From positions 1 through 11,015 of the forward strand of contig DMOT01000125.1 in the NCBI GenBank assembly GCA_003456765.1: a DNA stretch of 11,015 bases, in the 5' to 3' direction. Every line of letters starts with the position of its first letter. The stretch's first letter is position 1. The notes beneath the pieces are model-generated. The model was not told the DNA's origin. It ran no database searches and saw only the letters and a program-made list of their open reading frames with translations. Positions 1 to 5,864 of the stretch are shown here, piece after piece. This DNA comes from Bacillota bacterium. GTDB taxonomy: Bacteria; Bacillota; DTU025. Made by a program: the position numbers and the translations under genes.

Positions 1-1
1 G

Positions 2-157
2 GGGATTGTCTACGTCGCCGATGTTCTGACTTTTCGTGAGCGGACCGACTTTGAAGAGGTGGCCGAAGTCAAGTTGTTCCGCAAGCCGCCCATTGAGGTC
101 TCGTTCAAGGATGGGTTCACAGAGCTTGTGTTCAAGCTAATGGGAGGACAATCGTGA
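2..157 (+). CDS. 3' end of an unrecognised protein gene (partial)
   Basis: This is the last 51 codons of a gene whose start lies left of the window. The frame is open from the first complete codon at position 2 to TGA at 155-157. The visible tail alternates charged and hydrophobic residues (for example VAEVKLFRKPP and FTELVFKLMGG) and has no membrane segment or cysteine motif. I do not recognise the family. The stop overlaps the start of the next gene (GTG at 154 or ATG at 157), and the ribosome binding site of that next gene lies inside this frame. The two are therefore probably co-transcribed and translationally coupled. Confidence 0.6.
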   Translation, partial: GIVYVADVLTFRERTDFEEVAEVKLFRKPPIEVSFKDGFTELVFKLMGGQS

Positions 158-942
158 TGATAGAGGTTGGAACATGCGGGTTCAGCTACAGGGACTGGCG
201 TGGAGTCTTCTATCCTGAGAATATCTCTGACAGGGATATGCTTGAATACTATGCAAGCCAGTTCGATATTGTGGAGATCGATTTCACATACTACCGCATG
301 CCCGGAGTAAAGGCCATCGAGGGGCTGTCGCGCAAGACTCCTGAGGATTTCTGCTTCTGCGTCAAAGCCCACCGTAGCATGACACATGAGGTCCCTGATG
401 GCAGCGACGAAGTCTCAGAGGTCTTCCAGACATTCCGTCGGGCTATGGAGCCCCTTGTTGACCAGGGGAAAATGGGATGCATTCTATGTCAGTTCCCGTG
501 GAGCTTCAAGAGGACGCGTGAGAACAGCGACTACATCCAACGCCTGCCTGAGCTGCTGCCCGACATCCCCATAGTGGTTGAGTTCAGGAACGTGGAGTGG
601 GTGTCGCAATCCACATTCGACTTGCTCAAAGCGGGTGGCATGGGGTTCTGCTGTGTGGACGAGCCAAAGCTCCGGGGACTGTTTCCGCCGCTCGCGGTGT
701 ACACGTCTCCCATAGCTTATATAAGATTCCATGGACGGAATGCTAGTAAGTGGTGGAAACATAGTGAGGCCTGGGAACGTTATGATTACTTGTACAGCCA
801 CGACGAACTGCTCGAGTGGGTACCGAAGATAGCACGGCTGGCCGAGGCCACAGAGCAGACGTTCGTGTTATTCAACAATTGCCATGCCGGCCAAGCCGCG
901 GTCAACGCCAAGAACATGTTGTCGCTGCTTGACATGGCCTGA
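157..942 (+). CDS. DUF72 family protein (YecE-like)
   Basis: The 261-residue product has the features of DUF72: an N-terminal VGTCGFSYRDWRG segment, then FDIVEIDFTYYRMP around residues 30-45, FCVKAHRSMTHE near 70, a central CQFPWSF strand and VVEFRNVEW. DUF72 proteins adopt a TIM-barrel-like fold and their biochemical role is not settled; links to DNA metabolism have been suggested from gene neighbourhoods. Length is typical. ATG at 157 follows GGAGG at 143-147 by 9 bases. GTG at 154 is the alternative start, spaced 6 bases and adding one residue. It overlaps the upstream gene's stop and is followed 17 bases later by the FmdB-type gene, so it sits inside an operon. No signal peptide or membrane segment is visible, so a cytoplasmic protein is expected. 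Confidence 0.88.
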   Translation: MIEVGTCGFSYRDWRGVFYPENISDRDMLEYYASQFDIVEIDFTYYRMPGVKAIEGLSRKTPEDFCFCVKAHRSMTHEVPDGSDEVSEVFQTFRRAMEPLVDQGKMGCILCQFPWSFKRTRENSDYIQRLPELLPDIPIVVEFRNVEWVSQSTFDLLKAGGMGFCCVDEPKLRGLFPPLAVYTSPIAYIRFHGRNASKWWKHSEAWERYDYLYSHDELLEWVPKIARLAEATEQTFVLFNNCHAGQAAVNAKNMLSLLDMA

Positions 943-959
943 CCATGGGAGGGATATTG

Positions 960-1178
960 ATGCCAATATTCGAGTACAAGTGCGCCAAATGCGGTGACAA
1001 ATTCGAGGAGCTTGTTACAGCCTGCTGCACTGAGGTGAAGTGTCCGAAGTGTGGGAGCAAAGAAGTGAGTAAACTCTTCTCCGCTTTTGGGTTCAAGAGC
1101 GGCTCGACGTTCGCATCGTCGTCGGGTGGTTCGTGCGGCTCTTGTTCAGGCGGATCCTGCGGAACATGCGGCCACTGA
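960..1178 (+). CDS. FmdB-family zinc ribbon protein
   Basis: The 72-residue product begins MPIFEYKCAKCGDKFEEL, the standard opening of FmdB/CxxC_CXXC_SSSS regulatory-type zinc ribbons. A second knuckle VKCPKCGSKEVSKLFS follows, giving a four-cysteine zinc site. The tail is low complexity, rich in Gly, Ser and Cys, with repeated GSCGSC-like units ending in GTCGH, as in many members. An ATG at 945 in the same frame would add five residues, but it lies next to the ribosome binding site GGGAGGG (947-953). The start at 960, spaced 6 bases from that site and giving the conserved MPIFEY, is preferred. FmdB was first described as a putative regulator of the formamidase operon, but the molecular role of most members is unknown. 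It lies between the DUF72 and M24-like genes with 17 and 15 base gaps, consistent with one transcript. Confidence 0.9.
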   Translation: MPIFEYKCAKCGDKFEELVTACCTEVKCPKCGSKEVSKLFSAFGFKSGSTFASSSGGSCGSCSGGSCGTCGH

Positions 1179-1193
1179 GGGGAGGTAGTCTAC

Positions 1194-2288
1194 ATGGAGC
1201 AGGAGGTCCAACATAAGCTCGACAAGGTGCGCCGGCTGATGTCCGAAAGAGGACTGGAGGCCATGTTGTTCTACGGGCGCCCGAACTTCTCCTGGATTAC
1301 CGGTGGAGAGGCGCCTTCGGTGGATGACTCAACCGGCCGCATCGCAGCCTGCGCTGCAGTGACAGGGGATCTGGCGTACGTTGTAGCCGACAAGGCGGAA
1401 ATCGCGAGGCTCAACGAGGATTCACGCCTGGAGCAAAAGGGATTTGAACTAGTCACAAGGTCGTGGTTTCAGGGGCTTCCCGATCCATCAGAATATGGAG
1501 CAAGAAATGCCGTTGGCGCCGACACTCTGATGTGTGGCGCAATCTACCTGGGTGATCAGGTTGCGCCTCTCAGGTACGAGCTCGAGCCCGAGGAGATTGA
1601 ACGCTACAGATGGCTCGGCAGCCAGCTGGGAAAGGCGCTGGAAGAGGTGGCGCGCTGTGTGGAGCCGGGCATGACGGAGCACAAGATCGCATCCTTGCTG
1701 GCGGTCAGGCTCGTCGACTCAGGAATAACCCCGGTACTCACACTGATAGCCACAGACGGCAGGAACATCGGATGCAGCCAGCCTGTTCCTACATACTCCC
1801 GAATGGCACAATATGCCACTATGGCAGTGTCGGGGAGTAGGTGGGGGCTGGTGGCCAATGCCACCAGGATGGTATGCATAGGGCCGATTCCGGATGATGT
1901 CAGAGCCTGGCATGATGCCGCAACTCAAATCGATGCAGCAGCGATCGCAGCCACACACGCGGGCCGGGCCGTGTCAGATGTATACCACGAAATCGTCAAG
2001 GCTTACGCCGGCACCGATTATCCCGATGAATGGCAAAAGCACCATCTGGGCGGCGCCACGGGATATCTAGTCCGCGACTATCTGGCGACAGGAGCGAGCA
2101 AAGAGATAATCGGCAATAACCAGGCCTTCGCCTGGAATCCGTCAGTACACGGCATGAGAACCGAGGATACTATAGTCGCTGTAGAGGATGGACCCGACAT
2201 CATTACTCAGACCGGGAATTGGCCGATGCGTTCAATACGTGTCAGCGATGGCACAGATATCGTTCGACCGGATATCCTGGTGAGATAG
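1194..2288 (+). CDS. M24 (creatinase/aminopeptidase P-like) family protein, probably not a metallopeptidase
   Basis: The 364-residue product has the two-part layout of M24 proteins: a creatinase-type N-terminal domain (about residues 5-125, with RPNFSWITGG) and a pita-bread domain (about 135-345). Matching the second domain to active M24 enzymes by eye, the two aspartates are replaced (region AVSGSRWG, and ANATR with N222 where SDITR is usual). The usual EPG glutamate is NPS (N315), while H283/H284 (HHLGG) and E324 (RTEDT) remain. At least three of five metal ligands thus appear lost. Creatinase itself is a metal-independent M24 member, so a non-hydrolytic, metal-free or different hydrolase role is possible. 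I recall a broader group of M24 proteins with FAWNPS and HHxGGxTGY motifs, so this is probably a family trait and not local decay. ATG at 1194 follows AGGGGAGGT (1178-1185... to spacing 8). Confidence 0.82.
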   Translation: MEQEVQHKLDKVRRLMSERGLEAMLFYGRPNFSWITGGEAPSVDDSTGRIAACAAVTGDLAYVVADKAEIARLNEDSRLEQKGFELVTRSWFQGLPDPSEYGARNAVGADTLMCGAIYLGDQVAPLRYELEPEEIERYRWLGSQLGKALEEVARCVEPGMTEHKIASLLAVRLVDSGITPVLTLIATDGRNIGCSQPVPTYSRMAQYATMAVSGSRWGLVANATRMVCIGPIPDDVRAWHDAATQIDAAAIAATHAGRAVSDVYHEIVKAYAGTDYPDEWQKHHLGGATGYLVRDYLATGASKEIIGNNQAFAWNPSVHGMRTEDTIVAVEDGPDIITQTGNWPMRSIRVSDGTDIVRPDILVR

Positions 2289-2359
2289 TTCGAGGACCAA
2301 TTGTCCAACACCATAGATACTATCCTCTCTATGCAGAACCAAACGGAGGGGTAGAATCA

Positions 2360-3262
2360 ATGTCCACATGTTCAAAAGGCGCAGTTTACCTCGTGTGGCT
2401 AGCTGCAATCATTTCAGTCTTTCTTCTATTGTCAGCGCCATTGCCGACATTCGCAGCTAACGACATAGTCTCTGTAGCAGTCCTTGATTTTCAGGTTGGT
2501 AACATTCCTTACTGGTGGAACTGGAGACTGGAAAAAGAGATCACAGAGATGGTCACTGACGGCCTCACAGGCAAGGGCGAATACCGTCTGTTGGAGCGTT
2601 CCCATATCGACAAGATACTGCGGGAGCAAAACTTCAGAGCTTCAGGACGAGTTGACGCAACCACCGCAGCGAAAATGGGAAAGCTGCTCGGCGCTGATGC
2701 CGTCATCATGGGCACGATTACAGACTTCAGCATGACCTCTTCTGGAAAAATGCGCGTTGGCAGACTTGGCCTTGGCACATCCACAGCTCGCACCGCTTTG
2801 ACAGGCAGAGTAGTCGACGTCGAAACAGGGGAGATTCTCGCCTCAACCTCTGGTGAACGAGAAGAGACGGGAATATCCTTGTCAGTCAGCAACTTCAAAG
2901 GCATGTCCTTCAGCAGTTCGGAGTTTAGAAAGTCAAGTCTGGGGAAATCTGTTCAGGGTGCTGTAGATGAGTTTTGCGAGAATGCCGTACAGGCATTGTC
3001 GCAAGCGTCCGTGGCGATAGCCAGTCGAGAAGCCAGGGTCACGCAAACGACAGGCTCAGTCGTTGCTCTAGTGGGTCCCAACGTCATTGCCAATATCGGG
3101 GCTGAGGCGGGAGTGAGGAAAGGGCAGACCTATTTAGCGGAACCCGTCCGCATACCTGTCGGAGTGATCAGAATCACAAGTGTGGATCCAATGGCAGCAG
3201 TAGCCGAAGTTGATCAATGTTCCGTTCCGGTGGAGATTGGTGACGCCATAGCCCTAGAGTAG
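2360..3262 (+). CDS. Secreted CsgG/HfaB-domain protein
   Basis: The 300-residue product starts with a signal peptide (positively charged start, hydrophobic core at about residues 8-28, likely cleavage after TFA or FAA near 32-33). It then has a CsgG-type domain: VAVLDFQ, the helix with EMVTDGL, YRLLERSHIDKILREQNF, the LGADAVIMGTITDF strand, and VVDVETGEILAS. The C-terminal 60 residues (VVALVGPNVIANIGAEAGVRKGQ, then IGVIRITSVDP-like strands) resemble the small beta domain that often follows such proteins. E. coli CsgG is an outer membrane lipoprotein that secretes curli; this one has no lipobox cysteine and no curli genes nearby, so a curli role should not be assumed. ATG at 2360 follows GGAGGGG (2345-2351) with 8-base spacing. 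An in-frame upstream start at 2219 would overlap the M24 gene and spoil the signal peptide, so it is rejected. Confidence 0.85.
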   Translation: MSTCSKGAVYLVWLAAIISVFLLLSAPLPTFAANDIVSVAVLDFQVGNIPYWWNWRLEKEITEMVTDGLTGKGEYRLLERSHIDKILREQNFRASGRVDATTAAKMGKLLGADAVIMGTITDFSMTSSGKMRVGRLGLGTSTARTALTGRVVDVETGEILASTSGEREETGISLSVSNFKGMSFSSSEFRKSSLGKSVQGAVDEFCENAVQALSQASVAIASREARVTQTTGSVVALVGPNVIANIGAEAGVRKGQTYLAEPVRIPVGVIRITSVDPMAAVAEVDQCSVPVEIGDAIALE

Positions 3263-3278
3263 ATCTTGATTGGTGCTT

Positions 3279-3306
3279 CGTGGCGTACGCCGATGCGTGC
3301 GCCACG
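3279..3306. terminator. Strong hairpin after the CsgG-domain gene, terminator-like but without a T-run
   Basis: The arms CGTGGCGTACGC (3279-3290) and GCGTGCGCCACG (3295-3306) form a 12-bp stem with one G-T wobble and a 4-base loop, starting 16 bases after the stop codon. Neither strand has a T-run after it, so it may end transcription inefficiently or only protect the 3' end of the message. Confidence 0.5.
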
Positions 3307-3609
3307 AAATCCGCATCTCGGCGAAAACCGACGCTCTGTACGCCTCTGTAAGCGTCGCAAGAAGGTGGCCGCTAGTGTTTGGACGCAAACAGGGGTAAAA
3401 TTGTGTACAGAAGCGTCCGGACGCCCACAGAGCCAACCCTGCGTTTTCCCGTCTCAATAAGGGCCCATATGAGCCATTTTGATAGGTTTGTGCCTGAAGG
3501 ATGACCCAAAACCGATCACTTCACATGAGTCCGGCTTACCCAGAATCCCAACCATCAAGACAACTGTCACGAGAGCCCCGTATTTAGGCGCAATCCGTTC
3601 TACACATAA

Positions 3610-3637
3610 AGTTAACATAATGTGTATTATGCGACGT
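3610..3637 (-). other. dif: Candidate dif site (XerC/XerD chromosome dimer resolution site)
   Basis: Read on the - strand, this is an 11-base arm ACGTCGCATAA, a 6-base centre TACACA, and an 11-base arm TTATGTTAACT: exactly the 11-6-11 architecture of bacterial dif. From memory of the reference sites, the right (XerD-type) arm agrees with that of E. coli dif (TTATGTTAAAT) at 10 of 11 bases and with that of B. subtilis (TTATGTAAACT) at 10 of 11. The left (XerC-type) arm agrees with each at 7 of 11. The site sits in a long intergenic stretch, and genes to its left all read towards it. Alternatives are an unrelated palindromic operator or a Xer-dependent phage insertion site. Confidence 0.78.
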
Positions 3638-3791
3638 TATGCATTTCTCCGGAGATGACTCTCGCCAGGCACCAGATCTTGTGAGACAGACTTCTCCTCT
3701 ATCATAAGAGTTGGCATGACGGACAGGTAAGTGAGTTGGTAGCACTAGTCATGATCTTCAGGATAGCCGATAGCCGCGCCACAACACGGAC

Positions 3792-3992
3792 GTGGATCGC
3801 GGCAACGAAGAGTATGTCATACGCAATAGACTAACAAGCGCTCTGGAAGAAGCTCCAAGAGAAACGTTCAGGTATTTCGGCCCCGTACATCTTGCGGAGA
3901 TAGTCGTTCCCCCGTTACGACCCTTCGCACTTGAGATGCAATGGTCGCGATTTCGGGCAGCTCCGGCATGGCAGAACCCGCGCATATCTTGA
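3792..3992 (+). pseudogene. Short coding-like frame, possible gene remnant
   Basis: A 66-codon frame begins with GTG at 3792 and ends with TGA at 3990. Its translation (opening VDRGNEEYVIRNRLTSALEE, then RETFRYFGPVHLAEIVVPP) looks protein-like, and the same frame stays open for 13 more codons after the stop, to TAA at 4032-4034. There is no ribosome binding site and no recognisable family, and an in-frame stop lies just upstream at 3771. It may be a decayed fragment next to the terminus, or chance. Confidence 0.2.
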
Positions 3993-4047
3993 CAGGGCTT
4001 CACCGGACATGATGATGCTAGCTACGCGGTGTAATGTCGTGTGCCTA

Positions 4048-4452
4048 TTAGAGGCAGCCCCTCGACGACCCTGCTACCTGTTGTGGCTGGGCTGGCACAA
4101 GAATGCCCTGCCCGGGACGGATCACTGCACTATCGAGATTGTTGAGCTCCGTGATTTCATCCACGATGCTGCGGAGATCCGCATTATCCCCTGAGATCCG
4201 TCGGGCAATACCCCAAATCGTATCACCTGGCTGAACCGTAACAAGTATCGCACTCGCAGATTCAGAGCGCAAAGCCTGACATGGACCTTGCGGGATCGCA
4301 AACGCAAGACCGGCCACAACCAGGACGAGCGCAGAAATGACAAATGCGGCGCTCTCGAAGGAAAGGCGAAAGGTGCCTCGTTCTGAACTCTCCCGCGACT
4401 TGCCGTGCGAGACCCAATGCCTCTTTACGCTTATGGTTCGCTGTTCTTCCAT
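4048..4452 (-). CDS. yneA: YneA-like SOS cell division suppressor (membrane-anchored LysM protein)
   Basis: The 134-residue product has a basic cytoplasmic N-terminus (about 1-33), one membrane segment (about 34-53) and an extracellular LysM domain (about 69-119, with VTVQPGDTIWGIARRI and IRPGQGILVP). This layout, and divergence from lexA, match B. subtilis YneA, which delays septation during the SOS response; LysM domains bind peptidoglycan. ATG at 4450-4452 follows GGAGGGG (4459-4465 on the complement) with 6-base spacing. The frame is open further upstream to 4698, but that part runs through the promoter and into lexA and is not translated. Expression should be repressed by LexA: a TTGACA-17-TATTCT promoter carries one SOS box in its spacer and a second lies between the -10 and the start codon. 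Assignment as a functional YneA is inferred from domain order and context, since LysM sequences alone are not specific. Confidence 0.85.
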   Translation of the reverse strand: MEEQRTISVKRHWVSHGKSRESSERGTFRLSFESAAFVISALVLVVAGLAFAIPQGPCQALRSESASAILVTVQPGDTIWGIARRISGDNADLRSIVDEITELNNLDSAVIRPGQGILVPAQPQQVAGSSRGCL

Positions 4453-4469
4453 GCCAATCCCCTCCATGG

Positions 4470-4483
4470 CAAACATATGTTCG
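4470..4483. promoter_or_regulatory. SOS (LexA) box 1, in the yneA leader
   Basis: CAAACATATGTTCG differs from the Gram-positive consensus CGAAC-N4-GTTCG at one arm position. It lies just downstream of the predicted yneA -10 element (4496-4501), 17 bases before the yneA start codon, where bound LexA would block transcription. Confidence 0.85.
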
Positions 4484-4495
4484 GCATCCAACCCA

Positions 4496-4524
4496 AGAAT
4501 ACCAGAACATATGTTCTCTGTCAA
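4496..4524 (-). promoter_or_regulatory. yneA promoter
   Basis: On the complement, TTGACA (4519-4524) and TATTCT (4496-4501) are separated by exactly 17 bases. The -35 hexamer is a perfect sigma-A match. SOS box 2 (4504-4517) fills most of the spacer, so LexA binding and RNA polymerase binding should exclude each other. Confidence 0.88.
4504..4517. promoter_or_regulatory. SOS (LexA) box 2, inside the yneA promoter spacer
   Basis: AGAACATATGTTCT is a perfect 14-base palindrome with the GAAC-N4-GTTC core of the Gram-positive SOS box. It is the most symmetric of the three and lies between the -35 and -10 elements of yneA. Confidence 0.9.
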
Positions 4525-4532
4525 GGGCAACC

Positions 4533-4546
4533 CGAACGAATGTTTG
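4533..4546. promoter_or_regulatory. SOS (LexA) box 3, overlapping the lexA -35
   Basis: CGAACGAATGTTTG matches CGAAC-N4-GTTCG with one mismatch in the right arm. Its last three bases are the first bases of the predicted lexA -35 hexamer (4544-4549), the expected arrangement for LexA autorepression. Confidence 0.85.
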
Positions 4547-4572
4547 CAAGGGCCTGGCTGCTGTGATATACT
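4544..4572 (+). promoter_or_regulatory. lexA promoter
   Basis: TTGCAA (4544-4549) and TATACT (4567-4572) are separated by 17 bases, a good sigma-A promoter with an expected transcription start near 4579. The -35 overlaps SOS box 3. The expected leader before the lexA ATG (4594) is only about 15 bases. Confidence 0.85.
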
Positions 4573-4593
4573 TTCCTCAGTTGAAGGGGGTTG

Positions 4594-5217
4594 ATGGGCT
4601 TGCCTATACTTAGCGCCAGGGAAAAGCAGATCCTCAATTTCATATCTCGGCAGATTGAAGAGCGGGGCTATCCCCCTTCGGTCAGGGAGATCGGCCACGC
4701 TGTGGGATTGAGATCAAGCTCAACTGTTCATGGGTACCTTTCCTCTCTTGAGGACAAGGGATACATACGTCGCGATGCCGCAAAGCCCAGAGCAATAGAA
4801 GTCGTAATGGGCGCCGATCGCATGCCCCCTCCGGGCCGCGACGTCATGAGCGTGCCTTTGGTAGGGCAAGTCACTGCCGGCCAACCGATTCTCGCTGTGG
4901 AGAACATAGCGGACTACTTCCCTCTCCCCCGCTCTCTGGCCGGGGAAGGCGATTCCTTTTTGCTTGAGGTGTCAGGCGAAAGCATGGTGGGCGCAGGCAT
5001 TCTGGACGGGGACTATGTTCTTGTCAGAAAGCAGTCTACCGCAGAAAATGGCGAGATCGTGGTCGCCTTGATCGAAGATGAGGCGACTGTTAAGCGCTTT
5101 TACCTCGATGCGGACCACGTCAGGCTCGAGCCCGAGAACCCTGCATTCTCTCCCATAATCACAGATAGAGCCATTCTGCTCGGGAAAGTCATAGGGCTCG
5201 TTAGGAAGATACACTGA
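4594..5217 (+). CDS. lexA: SOS repressor LexA
   Basis: The 207-residue product has an N-terminal winged helix (about 5-70, with [21 protein letters not shown] and [20 protein letters not shown]) and a C-terminal S24 autoprotease domain. The self-cleavage site is A95-G96 (VTAGQP), the nucleophile is S130 in SGESM, and the general base is K167 in ATVKRF. RecA-stimulated cleavage of LexA derepresses the SOS regulon. ATG at 4594 is used here; the SD-like AAGGGGG (4584-4590) sits only 3 bases before it, so TTG at 4591 (adjacent to that sequence) or TTG at 4600 (spacing 9) cannot be excluded. The fold begins at about residue 5 in any case. It diverges from yneA, with three SOS boxes between, so it should repress itself and yneA. 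All catalytic residues are present and the length is normal. Confidence 0.97.
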   Translation: MGLPILSAREKQILNFISRQIEERGYPPSVREIGHAVGLRSSSTVHGYLSSLEDKGYIRRDAAKPRAIEVVMGADRMPPPGRDVMSVPLVGQVTAGQPILAVENIADYFPLPRSLAGEGDSFLLEVSGESMVGAGILDGDYVLVRKQSTAENGEIVVALIEDEATVKRFYLDADHVRLEPENPAFSPIITDRAILLGKVIGLVRKIH

Positions 5218-5234
5218 TTGCTCGACGGCACAGC

Positions 5235-5266
5235 GAAGCCGGGCTAGATTCGTCCTGCCCGGCTTC
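5235..5266 (+). terminator. Terminator after lexA
   Basis: A perfect 10-bp stem GAAGCCGGGC (5235-5244) and GCCCGGCTTC (5257-5266) with a 12-base loop begins 17 bases after the lexA stop. The following sequence is TA-rich but without an uninterrupted T-run, so termination may be imperfect. Confidence 0.75.
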
Positions 5267-5301
5267 TATATACATATAGAGGAAACGCCCTGTCTAAATA
5301 G

Positions 5302-5324
5302 AAAAAACGCGCCTACATGCGCGC
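5302..5324 (-). terminator. Intrinsic terminator overlapping the stop codon of the 119-aa protein gene
   Basis: On the complement, GCGCGC (5319-5324) pairs with GCGCGT (5307-5312) around a 6-base loop and runs into six Ts (5302-5307). The loop contains the last ATG and TAG codons of the gene, so the stem's first arm is still coding. The stem is short but GC-only apart from one wobble. Confidence 0.72.
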
Positions 5325-5672
5325 CGTCTTCTGCCCCCGGGCATCCCTTATTGTCCTGCGATCAACTCCAACCGCTTTGAAGAAGACCTCGAGCGCCTGT
5401 TTTCTACCACGCGTCTCCGGTTCGCTAAACTCAGGCTCATCGTGAAGATTCGGCAGTTCGTTGTAGCATTCTATTGCACTCTCTATCGCCCGCGGAACTC
5501 CAGATGTCTCAATGATGCTGATCAGTTCATCGTACTGCTCACGTCGGGCCGCTGCTTGAGCCGCCCAAAACTCCGGATTTTCCGTGAGGCCGCTTGCGAG
5601 GAAATCTTGTTTTGCGATACTCCTGAACCGCTCAAGTCCTCGCAGAACATCCTCACGCGCGAGGTGAATCAT
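5313..5672 (-). CDS. Unrecognised 119-residue, mostly helical protein
   Basis: The product opens MIHLAREDVLRGLERFRSIA and is rich in Glu, Arg, Ala and Leu, suggesting an all-helical soluble protein. A middle segment (about 35-70, EFWAAQAAARREQYDELISII) looks amphipathic, an acidic linker with several Pro follows (about 72-88, NLHDEPEFSEPETRG), and the C-terminus is basic (VDRRTIRDARGQKTARM). There is no signal peptide, membrane segment or cysteine motif. I do not recognise the family. ATG at 5672 follows AAGGGGG with 8-base spacing on the complement, a good ribosome binding site that supports real translation. It converges with lexA and is closed by an intrinsic terminator, so it is probably transcribed alone. 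The basic tail could contact nucleic acid, but that is a guess. Confidence 0.75.
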   Translation of the reverse strand: MIHLAREDVLRGLERFRSIAKQDFLASGLTENPEFWAAQAAARREQYDELISIIETSGVPRAIESAIECYNELPNLHDEPEFSEPETRGRKQALEVFFKAVGVDRRTIRDARGQKTARM

Positions 5673-5783
5673 CTATCATTCCCCCTTATCGGATTTTCTA
5701 GGCCGAGGATTCAGTCTAGTTAGTTCAACCGTTCGCCATCGGCCGACGGATTCCTCCTTAGCCAGCTCAGAATGGTGTCTGCG

Positions 5784-5816
5784 AAAAAATAGGCAACCAG
5801 CATGCGCCGGCTGCCC
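5784..5816 (-). terminator. Intrinsic terminator after the TIGR04086 membrane protein gene
   Basis: On the complement, GGGCAGCCGGC (5806-5816) pairs with GCTGGTTGCCT (5791-5801) across a 4-base loop as an 11-bp stem with three G-T wobbles, followed by A and six Ts (5784-5789). This is a classic factor-independent terminator about 50 bases after the stop codon. Confidence 0.85.
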
Positions 5817-5864
5817 AAGCAGACGTTGTCGAATCTCCTCGAAAAGCAGTTCGTGCCCTCTACA

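Larger units (their letters stand above)
3263..4047. other. Gene-poor region of about 785 bases around a candidate dif site
   Basis: No convincing gene lies here. The left part (3279-3424) carries three hairpin or palindrome elements: the 12-bp stem at 3279-3306, a 7-bp perfect stem CGACGCT/AGCGTCG at 3329-3335 and 3351-3357, and the 12-base palindrome GCGTCCGGACGC at 3413-3424. The middle holds the dif-like site (3610-3637). The right part has one short reading frame on the + strand (3792-3992) of 66 codons with coding-like content but no ribosome binding site. Confidence 0.6.

Noticed and set aside
945-959. Earlier ATG for the FmdB-type protein
   Set aside because: It abuts the ribosome binding site and would add residues before the conserved MPIFEY opening.
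3381-3424. GGACGC/GCGTCC pair as a terminator hairpin
   Set aside because: The loop of about 26 bases is too long and no T-run follows; kept only as part of the hairpin cluster.
4048-4698. 216-residue - strand frame that would make the LysM protein 82 residues longer
   Set aside because: The added part crosses both promoters, the SOS boxes and the 5' end of lexA, while ATG at 4452 has an ideal ribosome binding site.
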